Of a stretch of 12,525 nt of DNA, positions 6,192 to 12,525 are shown piece by piece. Below the pieces are notes generated by a model, which ran no database searches, was not told the DNA's origin, and was given only the letters and a program-made list of their open reading frames with translations. The stretch is from JAVBOF01 sp031550915 (GTDB lineage Bacteria; Bacillota; Clostridia; Christensenellales; MGBC116941): NCBI GenBank assembly GCA_031550915.1, contig JAVBOF010000017.1, positions 1 to 12,525 on the forward strand, given 5' to 3'. The translations under genes were made by a program, and so were the position numbers. Position 1 is the first letter of the stretch. Each line of letters opens with the position of its first letter.

Positions 6192-6917
6192 ATGATTGTT
6201 GATGTTTATGCATCGTATAACCATGTTGTTGAACGTAATATAAAGGATAGAACAATCCTTATCGTAGATACACTGCGTTTTACAAGTACTGCAATAACAG
6301 CCTTGGCAAACGGCTGCAAACAAATAATACCGGTTGAAGAGATTGAGGAAGCGCAGCGTGTTGCGCACAATATGAGAGAAAACGTCTGCCTGCGTGCCGG
6401 CGAGCGGAATGCGGAAAAGATATCCGGATTTGAGCTTGGGAATTCGCCTTTGGAGTTTTTGCCAAACGTCGTTGGCGGTACGGTAATAATTTTGACAACA
6501 TCAAATGGCACAAGGGCGTTGCGCAAGGTGCCGGATTCTTCAAAATGTCTTCTGGCGGCATTTTTAAATATCTCTGCCGTAGCGCATGCGGCATGTTCTC
6601 TTGGTAAGGATGTCGCGATAATATGTGCTGGCACGGACAAACGGTTTTCGACCGATGATATTTTAACTGCCGGCGGACTAATAAGCAGGATGCGTTCGAT
6701 GCTTGGAAAGGCCGTTCACATGGAACTGGATGACCTTGGACAAGCCGCCGACTTTATGTATCAGAAACACAAGGGCAATCTGCATAAGGCGCTTTCCTCG
6801 TCGCGTCACTATAGGGTTCTTGTTAGCAAGGGCTTTGAATCGGATGTACTTTATTGTTTGCAGGAAGATGTTGCAAATATAGTTCCGGTTTATAAGGACG
6901 GATTAATAACTATTTAA
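6192..6917 (+). CDS. comB: 2-phosphosulfolactate phosphatase family protein (ComB-like)
   Basis: ComB is a Mg2+-dependent acid phosphatase that turns 2-phospho-3-sulfolactate into sulfolactate in coenzyme M synthesis of methanogens; homologues are common in bacteria, where the role is less clear. The 241-residue protein keeps the family blocks in order: IVDTLRFTSTAITALANG (about 24-41), GERN (70-73) followed by GFELGNSPLEF (79-89), TTSNGTRAL (102-110), AAFLNISAVA (about 122-131), ICAGT with RFSTDDILTAGG (144-162), and a C-terminal SRHYRVLVSKGF...DVLYCLQED region. There is no signal peptide. The start is ATG 6192, with GGAGGT at 6182-6187; an in-frame TTG at 6180 lies inside that ribosome-binding site and is not used. 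metG follows after 14 bases. No other coenzyme M genes are near, so its physiological substrate here is open. Confidence 0.87.
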   Translation: MIVDVYASYNHVVERNIKDRTILIVDTLRFTSTAITALANGCKQIIPVEEIEEAQRVAHNMRENVCLRAGERNAEKISGFELGNSPLEFLPNVVGGTVIILTTSNGTRALRKVPDSSKCLLAAFLNISAVAHAACSLGKDVAIICAGTDKRFSTDDILTAGGLISRMRSMLGKAVHMELDDLGQAADFMYQKHKGNLHKALSSSRHYRVLVSKGFESDVLYCLQEDVANIVPVYKDGLITI

Positions 6918-6931
6918 TAACGGGGAGCAAA

Positions 6932-8887
6932 ATGGAAAAAAAGACGTTTTATCTATCGACCCCAATTTATTATCCAAGTGATAAGCTTCACATCGGCCAT
7001 ACGTATAGCACCGTATCGGCCGATGCCGTATGCCGATTTAAAAGGCTGACAGGGCATGACGTCATGTTCCTTACCGGGACGGACGAGCACGGGCAGAAGA
7101 TAGAGCGTATAGCTAATGCAAAAGGCATATCCCCCAAAGCGTATGTTGACGGAATAGTTGAAAGCATACTTGAACTTTGGAAGCTAATGGACATATCCAA
7201 TGACGATTTTATCCGGACTACCGATGAAAGGCATATCCATACCGTTCAGTTTATTTTTAAAAAGTTGTATGACCAAGGTGATATATACAAAAAAGATTAT
7301 GAAGGCTGGTACTGTACGCCCTGCGAAGCATTTTGGCTGGAGCGCCAGCTTAATGACGGTTGCTGCCCGGATTGCGGCAGGCCGGTCGAGCTTGTAAAGG
7401 AGGAAAGCTATTTTTTCCGCCTTAGCAAATATGCGGATATGCTCATAAAGCATATCGGAGATAACCCGGATTTCATACAGCCGGTTTCCCGCAAAAATGA
7501 GATGCTGAATAATTTTCTTCTACCCGGCTTAGAGGACCTTGCGGTTTCAAGAACATCTTTTAAGTGGGGCATTCCCGTTACCTTTGATGATAAACACGTC
7601 GTCTATGTTTGGCTGGACGCGTTGTCAAATTATATATCCGCGCTTGGATATGCGTCAAACGATGATAGCAAGATGCGGCGGTACTGGCCTGCGGATGTAC
7701 ATCTGGCCGGCAAGGAGATCGTGCGTTTCCATACCATAGTTTGGCCAATAATGCTTATGGCCCTTGGATTGCCTTTGCCAAAGCAGGTTTTTGGGCATGG
7801 ATGGCTCATTTTGGACGGCGGAAAAATGTCTAAATCAAAGGGCAATGTAGTTGATCCGGTCGAACTTACATCGCGCTATGGTGTAGACGCTATACGCTAT
7901 TTCCTTTTGAGGGATGTACCGTTTGGCTCAGACGGCTTGTTTTCAAACGATGCTTTGCTTAACAGAATAAACGCCGACTTGGCGAACGATCTGGGTAATT
8001 TATTGAGCCGAACTATTGCGATGGTCGAAAAATACTTTGGCGGGGAGATTCCTGAAACCGGAGAACATCAACCTGAAGACATGGCACTACAGGATCTTGC
8101 GATAGACCTTCATAATAAAGTTGAAGAAAATATGAACAGCCTCCGTATTTCGTTTGCACTTGCCGCAATATGGGAGCTTATCGGCGCGTGCAATAAATAT
8201 ATAGATATTACGATGCCGTGGATATTGGCAAAGGATGAAAACGACAAGCCGAGGCTTGGAACGGTTCTTGTTCACCTTGCGGAATGTCTGCGGATTATAT
8301 CCGTTACCGTTTCGCCGTTTATGACAAAGACGCCGATAGAGATGCGGAAACAGCTGGGAATTGGTGAGACTATAAATACTTGGGAAGACACGAAGGTGTT
8401 TTTCATGATACCCCGGGGAACCAAAGTATGTAAGGGAGAAGCGATCTTCCCGCGCATCGATACTAAAAAGGAGCTGGATGAATTGAATGCACTTTTGAGT
8501 AGCAATGATAAAGCAGGGGAAGATAAGCCCGGGAAACCGGAAGTAAAGGCAGAGGAAAGCTATATCACGATAGATGATTTTGCAAAGGTGGAACTTCGCA
8601 CAGTAAAAATACTTGAATGTTCCGCACTGGAGAATTCTGATAAATTGCTGAAACTAAAGGTACAGATGGGCGGCGAGACACGACAAGTGATATCCGGAAT
8701 ACGTAAATACTACGACCCTTCAGAGCTCGTAGGCAAAACCGTTATCCTTGCGGCAAATCTGAAGCCTGCGAAGCTTCGTGGTGAACTATCCGAGGGCATG
8801 ATACTTGCCGCTTCGGATGAGAATGACGAAAGCCTTTCCTTACTAACGACCCTAAACGAAATGCGAGATGGGCTGAAGGTGCGCTGA
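6932..8887 (+). CDS. metG: Methionyl-tRNA synthetase (class I, with C-terminal tRNA-binding domain)
   Basis: Charges tRNA-Met with methionine for initiation and elongation. The 651-residue protein has the HIGH motif (20-23) after STPIYYPSDKL, TGTDEHG (48-54), a zinc knuckle in the connective peptide with CTPC (128-131) and CPDC (145-148), the motif YVWLDALSNY (about 225-234), and KMSKS (298-302) in GGKMSKSKGN. The anticodon-binding helical domain follows, then a charged linker rich in Glu, Lys and Pro (about 515-541), and a C-terminal EMAPII/Trbp111-like OB domain (from about 542: FAKVELRTVKI, NLKPAKLRGELSEGMILA) which aids tRNA binding and dimerisation. The length is usual for this Firmicute form. 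GGGGAG (6922-6927) precedes the ATG by four bases. It is transcribed behind comB and its TGA overlaps the tatD ATG by one base. Confidence 0.99.
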   Translation: MEKKTFYLSTPIYYPSDKLHIGHTYSTVSADAVCRFKRLTGHDVMFLTGTDEHGQKIERIANAKGISPKAYVDGIVESILELWKLMDISNDDFIRTTDERHIHTVQFIFKKLYDQGDIYKKDYEGWYCTPCEAFWLERQLNDGCCPDCGRPVELVKEESYFFRLSKYADMLIKHIGDNPDFIQPVSRKNEMLNNFLLPGLEDLAVSRTSFKWGIPVTFDDKHVVYVWLDALSNYISALGYASNDDSKMRRYWPADVHLAGKEIVRFHTIVWPIMLMALGLPLPKQVFGHGWLILDGGKMSKSKGNVVDPVELTSRYGVDAIRYFLLRDVPFGSDGLFSNDALLNRINADLANDLGNLLSRTIAMVEKYFGGEIPETGEHQPEDMALQDLAIDLHNKVEENMNSLRISFALAAIWELIGACNKYIDITMPWILAKDENDKPRLGTVLVHLAECLRIISVTVSPFMTKTPIEMRKQLGIGETINTWEDTKVFFMIPRGTKVCKGEAIFPRIDTKKELDELNALLSSNDKAGEDKPGKPEVKAEESYITIDDFAKVELRTVKILECSALENSDKLLKLKVQMGGETRQVISGIRKYYDPSELVGKTVILAANLKPAKLRGELSEGMILAASDENDESLSLLTTLNEMRDGLKVR

Positions 8888-9654
8888 TGAAGCTATTTGA
8901 TACGCATGCGCATTTGACAGACAAGAGGTTTGATGTAGACCGGCCGGAGCTGCTTGCTTCTTTGCCGGCGAAGGGTATACACCTTGTCATAGACGTTGCG
9001 GAGGACCTTCAAACCAGCCGGGCATGCCTGCAAAACGCCAAAGCATACGAATATATATATGCGTCTTGCGGCTTTCATCCGCACAATGCAAAAAGGATGA
9101 AAGATGAAGATTTAACAGCGTTTCGCGATATGTCTGCAGAGCCGAAGGTAAAAGCTATCGGTGAGATAGGCTTGGATTATCATTATGATTTTTCCCCCCG
9201 CGATATTCAGCGCAAAAGGTTTTTGCAGCAAATAGACCTGGCTTTAGAGCTGGATTTGCCAATTATAATACATGACAGAGAGGCGCACGGGGATATGTTA
9301 GACATCCTGCGCTCCTATGATAAATTACCTGCAGGGGTAATGCATTGCTTTTCCGGCAACAAAGAAATGGCGCTTGAGTGTGTTTCTCTGGGGCTTTATC
9401 TATCATTTGCCGGACCGCTGACCTTTGAAAACGCAAAAAAAACGGCAGAAGCCGCAAAATATATCCCTTTGGACAGGCTATTGGTTGAAACGGATTGTCC
9501 CTACCTGACACCAGTTCCTTTCAGGGGAAAGAGAAACGATCCGTCTTTGGTGTTTTATACGGCGGAAAAGCTTGCTGCCGTACACGGCAAAACGATCGAG
9601 GAGATGGCCGAAATTACTTTAATCAACGGGAAAAAGCTGTTTGGTATAGCCTGA
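8887..9654 (+). CDS. tatD: TatD-family metal-dependent deoxyribonuclease
   Basis: TatD proteins are metal-dependent hydrolases of the amidohydrolase superfamily with 3' to 5' exonuclease activity on DNA, linked to DNA repair and fragment clearance. The 255-residue protein shows the full metal site: His7 and His9 in DTHAHL, Glu93 in GEIGLDYH, His129 in IIHDREAHGD, His153 in MHCFSG and Asp203 in VETDCPYLTP. CGFHPHNA and the C-terminal NGKKLFGI are typical. Length is normal and the enzyme appears intact and cytosolic. The ATG shares its A with the metG stop (TGATG), and AAGGTG (8876-8881) gives a ribosome-binding site, so translation is coupled. metG-tatD order is widely kept in Firmicutes, often followed by rnmV and ksgA; here the operon ends at tatD. 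Its stop is one base from the stop of the opposing gene, so there is no intergenic terminator. Confidence 0.96.
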   Translation: MKLFDTHAHLTDKRFDVDRPELLASLPAKGIHLVIDVAEDLQTSRACLQNAKAYEYIYASCGFHPHNAKRMKDEDLTAFRDMSAEPKVKAIGEIGLDYHYDFSPRDIQRKRFLQQIDLALELDLPIIIHDREAHGDMLDILRSYDKLPAGVMHCFSGNKEMALECVSLGLYLSFAGPLTFENAKKTAEAAKYIPLDRLLVETDCPYLTPVPFRGKRNDPSLVFYTAEKLAAVHGKTIEEMAEITLINGKKLFGIA

Positions 9655-9655
9655 G

Positions 9656-11515
9656 TCAGTCAAGTACTTCGTCGTTAATATCTTCCGTCGATTCCGCTTC
9701 GGGTGTATCGGAACTCTCGGGCGGTTTTGCTTTATCCGTATATTCGGCTTGGGTGGATTCGGGTGTCGGCGATATGGTAGCTTTTGCTTGCGGTGTGGTG
9801 GTTTCCGGAGCTGCAGACGGCGTTTCCGTGTATTCCGGGGTGTTGTCCGGCAGGGAGTATTCCGTTATGCCTGTGGAATTGGAATCGAAATACCAGTTTT
9901 CAACTTGATTATATAGCTCCATATCCCTCGCCGAAGTTATTCCGCCGATATAACTCCGGTATATCAGTGAATTGCACCTGAAATACAGGCTTATATGTGG
10001 CAGATTTTGGACAAATAGGGCTTCGAATTCTCCATATGTCTTCAACAGTTCGTTATCGGTAGGGTCTGTTGACATTCTTTCCAGGATACCGTCCATCTCA
10101 CTGTCGGAATAAGCGTTTAAGTTTGACGGAGAAGATGATGATAATGCAAAACTGAGATCCGGCTCGCGGGAGAGATTATACCCGCAGACCGCAAGATCGT
10201 AATCGCCGTTCTTTATTGCGTCGGTATATTCCTCGAATGGCTTTATAATCAAACTTACCTGTATGCCAACACGTCCGAGCTGTTCCTTCAGTATGTTACC
10301 AACATCCTTGCGTGAAGGGTCGTCGGCATTATCCGGAATAAGTAAATTGAATTGCAGGTTTTCGATGGAATTAGCGTCTGTACTTTCCAGTGTTGCGGGA
10401 TCGTTGTCGGTATCCTTCCAACCGCATTCTTCCAATAGCTTTACAGCGTCCTTTGTATCATATGTTATCTGGTTCGTTGAAGGGTTACGCAGCCATATAT
10501 CCGGCGGCAAAGGGGTATCTACCGCAACGGCATGGTTCATAAAAGCTTTGTATATAAGATTTTTTTTGTCTATTGCTTCAGCAATAGCCTGACGCATCTT
10601 TACATTTTGCAGTTCAGGATTATTTAGATTCGGCAGCAAAAAATCATAGTTTTGGGTCAAAATATCCATGATTGCAGTATTTTTAAGGGTCTTCATCCTG
10701 CCGGTCGCGTTTAAAGCCGTGTTTACAAGATCCACCGAGTTCAATTCATAAGCAGCCAATTCCGCCTCCCTATCAGGCACACTGACGGCTACAATACCTT
10801 GGATGTTGGGGCTTTTGCGCCACCATTTTTCATTTACGGCAAACTTCATCTCTTCTTCCAGACGGTAGTCTACAACTTTGAAAGGCCCTGTGCCAACGGG
10901 AACGCCAGTACCGGAAAAACTGATGGTGTTTCTGTGCATCACGGGAAAGGTCATAGCATACAAAAAACTATAGCCGGTTTTCTTGGGAACTATTTCGAGC
11001 GTCATTTCATCTACAGCGCTGTAGGATTGTATATAATCCTTGATATACGAATAATAGCTTGGCTGGGTAGGGTCGGCAGGCTCCATTATCATATCCAGTG
11101 TATTCACCACATCCTCTGTGTTTAGCGTGCCGTTATCGCCGTGCCAATAGACGTTTTGCCTCAGCTTAAAGATCCACTTTCCTTCCTCATGAATCCAGGA
11201 TTCCGCCAGACAGGGAGCGGGTTTTCCAGTTTCATCTAGCTTTATCAGGCTTTCAAAGCTCAAAAGAAAAAGATTCGCCATCTCGCGTGTATCTACCATT
11301 ATAGGCAAAGTTGAGGAAGGGTGCTTAGGCATAGTTATTCTCAAAACCCCGCCTTTTACAGGGATGGGAGACGAAGCGACCTGGTTTGCCGTCGCAGTTG
11401 GGGCAACAGTATGGCTTATAGGGTTATTGTTGTTGCCGCAGCCGGTGAATATTACAAATGCAAGTACGGCCTGCAGCAAAAAACATATCGATTTAACGAA
11501 TCTATTACTTTTCAA
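9656..11515 (-). CDS. ABC transporter substrate-binding lipoprotein, peptide/oligopeptide (SBP family 5) type
   Basis: A 619-residue extracellular solute-binding protein of the OppA/DppA class. The N-terminus is a lipoprotein signal: basic residues, a hydrophobic stretch (9-23) and a FTGC lipobox with Cys26 as the lipidated residue, followed by a Ser/Thr/Ala/Pro tether to about residue 52. The family core follows (GGVLRI, about 55-60; ESLIKLDETGKPAPCLAESW; WIFKLRQNVYWHG; VGTGPFKV; a KMRQAIAEAIDK helix; NGDYDLAVCGYN). The last 71 residues (about 549-619) form an acidic Pro/Thr/Ser/Glu-rich low-complexity tail, not usual in this family. The start is TTG at 11515, the only one that keeps the basic end of the signal; a Shine-Dalgarno site is poor. 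It overlaps the stop of the lytic transglycosylase by 11 bases in another frame, suggesting translational coupling. No permease or ATPase gene lies nearby, so it may serve a transporter encoded elsewhere or have a sensing role. Confidence 0.88.
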   Translation of the reverse strand: MKSNRFVKSICFLLQAVLAFVIFTGCGNNNNPISHTVAPTATANQVASSPIPVKGGVLRITMPKHPSSTLPIMVDTREMANLFLLSFESLIKLDETGKPAPCLAESWIHEEGKWIFKLRQNVYWHGDNGTLNTEDVVNTLDMIMEPADPTQPSYYSYIKDYIQSYSAVDEMTLEIVPKKTGYSFLYAMTFPVMHRNTISFSGTGVPVGTGPFKVVDYRLEEEMKFAVNEKWWRKSPNIQGIVAVSVPDREAELAAYELNSVDLVNTALNATGRMKTLKNTAIMDILTQNYDFLLPNLNNPELQNVKMRQAIAEAIDKKNLIYKAFMNHAVAVDTPLPPDIWLRNPSTNQITYDTKDAVKLLEECGWKDTDNDPATLESTDANSIENLQFNLLIPDNADDPSRKDVGNILKEQLGRVGIQVSLIIKPFEEYTDAIKNGDYDLAVCGYNLSREPDLSFALSSSSPSNLNAYSDSEMDGILERMSTDPTDNELLKTYGEFEALFVQNLPHISLYFRCNSLIYRSYIGGITSARDMELYNQVENWYFDSNSTGITEYSLPDNTPEYTETPSAAPETTTPQAKATISPTPESTQAEYTDKAKPPESSDTPEAESTEDINDEVLD

Positions 11516-12104
11516 TATCTATACCCAATTCCTTTGCATAAAGCTCTTCATATTTTTCTTTTGCATCCTCGACTCTCTGAACATAATCGTCAGTCTCTTT
11601 ATAAGGTATATCCTTAAGAGTTTCACCATCGTCGCTTAGCTGTTCATCGTCAAGCCATTGCTTTATCCGATTATGTCCGCCGTTATATGCCGCTAAAACG
11701 ACTTCTTCCGAGTTGAACCGCTGGTTCAAAAATTCGAGATACCAGCATCCCATTTCGATGTTCAGATCCGGCTCTTTAAGCATATCTACGTCGTAATCTT
11801 TTATCTTCATTTTTCCGGCTATCCATTCGGCCGTGTCCGGCATAAGCTGCATAAGACCAATTGCGCCTTTATGGGATTCCGCATCATTATCAAAGCGGCT
11901 TTCCACATAGATGACGGAAGCTACGAATGACGGCTCCAGAGAATACTCCTCACTGTATTTACTGATTATATCCAGATATTTCAACGGATAAGCTTTTTCC
12001 AGGGCGATTTTTTTTAGTTGGATACCAAAAATAACGCCAAAAAGTATTATCAATATAACTATTACCGTTATGATAATCGTTTTTTTCTTTTTAATCGAAG
12101 CCAT
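11505..12104 (-). CDS. Membrane-anchored lytic murein transglycosylase (Slt/GH23-like)
   Basis: Cleaves the glycan strand of peptidoglycan between N-acetylmuramic acid and N-acetylglucosamine, forming 1,6-anhydro ends. The 199-residue protein has a lysine-rich start, one membrane segment (about 9-28) that anchors it with the enzyme outside, and a compact lysozyme-like domain. Motifs: catalytic Glu68 in IYVESRF, GAIGLMQLMP (80-89), AAYNGG (138-143) and the closing ETDDYVQRV (170-178). All family landmarks are present and the length is normal for the short clostridial type. It lies 31 bases after coaE and overlaps the next gene by 11 bases. The ribosome-binding site before ATG 12104 is not convincing (a G-run about 12 bases upstream), so coupling with coaE is likely. 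Confidence 0.94.
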   Translation of the reverse strand: MASIKKKKTIIITVIVILIILFGVIFGIQLKKIALEKAYPLKYLDIISKYSEEYSLEPSFVASVIYVESRFDNDAESHKGAIGLMQLMPDTAEWIAGKMKIKDYDVDMLKEPDLNIEMGCWYLEFLNQRFNSEEVVLAAYNGGHNRIKQWLDDEQLSDDGETLKDIPYKETDDYVQRVEDAKEKYEELYAKELGIDIEK

Positions 12105-12135
12105 AAGTGATCTAAAACCCCCGGTTGAATAAAAA

Positions 12136-12525
12136 TCAAATCATTGTTTGTTCAAATAGCTTTTCCGCTTGAGACAGTGCCATTTTTAGCTCACCGTTGT
12201 TTTCGATGACATGCGTTGCCATTCGGTTCCTTTCATCCGCCGGCATCTGCGAGGATATCATGAGCTTTGCCATATTATCATCCACGCCATCCCGCGCTTT
12301 CAGCCTGCTTATTTGCAGGTCTTCATTACAATATATGTTCCAGGTTTCGTCGCAAAGCCTGTCGAAGCCAGATTCAAAAAGAAGCGGCACTTCAAGTACA
12401 ACGGCTTTGTCACCAGCTTTTTCAGCCTCCAATATCAATTCGATACATCTTTCAAGTATCAGCGGATGGGTTATTGCGTTCAGCCTGTCCTTTGCCTCCG
12501 GGTCAACAAATATCCGTTCCCGCAT
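12136..12525 (-). CDS. coaE: Dephospho-CoA kinase CoaE, 5' partial
   Basis: CoaE phosphorylates the 3'-hydroxyl of dephospho-CoA, the last step of coenzyme A synthesis. Only the last 129 residues are in the window; the N-terminal P-loop lies beyond the right edge, and the Met at the edge is internal, not the start. Family blocks seen: VFVDP-like FVDPEAKDRLNAITHPLI, VVLEVPLLFESGFD, the Q-x-x-RL-x-x-RDG segment (LQISRLKARDG), SSQMPADER and VIENNGEL near the C-terminus. It is the first visible gene of a minus-strand operon continuing into the lytic transglycosylase; in many Clostridia polA precedes coaE, so polA is a fair guess for the next gene outside the window. Confidence 0.95.
   Translation of the reverse strand: MRERIFVDPEAKDRLNAITHPLILERCIELILEAEKAGDKAVVLEVPLLFESGFDRLCDETWNIYCNEDLQISRLKARDGVDDNMAKLMISSQMPADERNRMATHVIENNGELKMALSQAEKLFEQTMI

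Noticed and set aside
9495..9908. Plus-strand frame of 137 codons running from tatD into the opposing gene
   Set aside because: The Ser/Gly/Val-rich product is the mirror of the low-complexity tail of the binding protein; it overlaps two well-supported genes.

Overview
This window reads as a chromosomal housekeeping and metabolism segment from an anaerobic low-to-moderate GC Firmicute, most likely a member of the Clostridia. The grounds are strong Shine-Dalgarno sites, frequent ATA (Ile) and AGA/AGG (Arg) codons, use of GTG and TTG starts, a metG-tatD pair and a coaE-lytic transglycosylase pair of the kind seen in Clostridia, a comB-like gene, and a lipoprotein-type peptide-binding protein. 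There are no tRNA or rRNA genes, CRISPR arrays, transposases or phage genes. Genus-level placement is not possible from the sequence alone.

Layout. (1) 1-1243, plus strand: the end of an ECF-type cobalt/nickel transporter, with a partial transmembrane T component (CbiQ) and its ATPase (CbiO). (2) 1301-2960, plus: a small four-cysteine zinc-ribbon protein, then the tRNA-modification GTPase MnmE, which here is not followed by mnmG. (3) 2961-3310: an AT-rich gap ending in a good sigma-A-type promoter. (4) 3311-5884, plus: a two-gene acyl-CoA operon, a 3-hydroxyacyl-CoA dehydrogenase with doubled C-terminal domain and an SCP2-type thiolase, closed by two tandem terminator hairpins. (5) 6068-9654, plus: an imperfect dyad and an extended -10 promoter driving comB-like, metG and tatD as a tightly packed operon. 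(6) 12525-9656, minus: coaE (partial), a membrane-anchored lytic transglycosylase and a lipoprotein oligopeptide-binding protein whose TTG start overlaps the transglycosylase stop. The two operons (5) and (6) converge with one base between their stop codons.

How the genes work together. The dehydrogenase and thiolase would carry out the last two steps of a beta-oxidation-like route (3-hydroxyacyl-CoA to 3-ketoacyl-CoA to shortened acyl-CoA plus acetyl-CoA) or the reverse, but no enoyl-CoA hydratase or acyl-CoA dehydrogenase gene is present here. The transglycosylase and the lipoprotein are translationally linked and both act outside the membrane, which suggests (inference) that the binding protein captures or senses wall-derived peptides. 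I found no clear novel multi-gene system. The points most worth a second look are the thiolase/dehydrogenase pair with altered motifs, the orphan binding protein with an acidic Pro/Thr/Ser-rich tail, the dyad over the comB promoter, and the comB-like gene fused to a translation operon without other coenzyme M genes.
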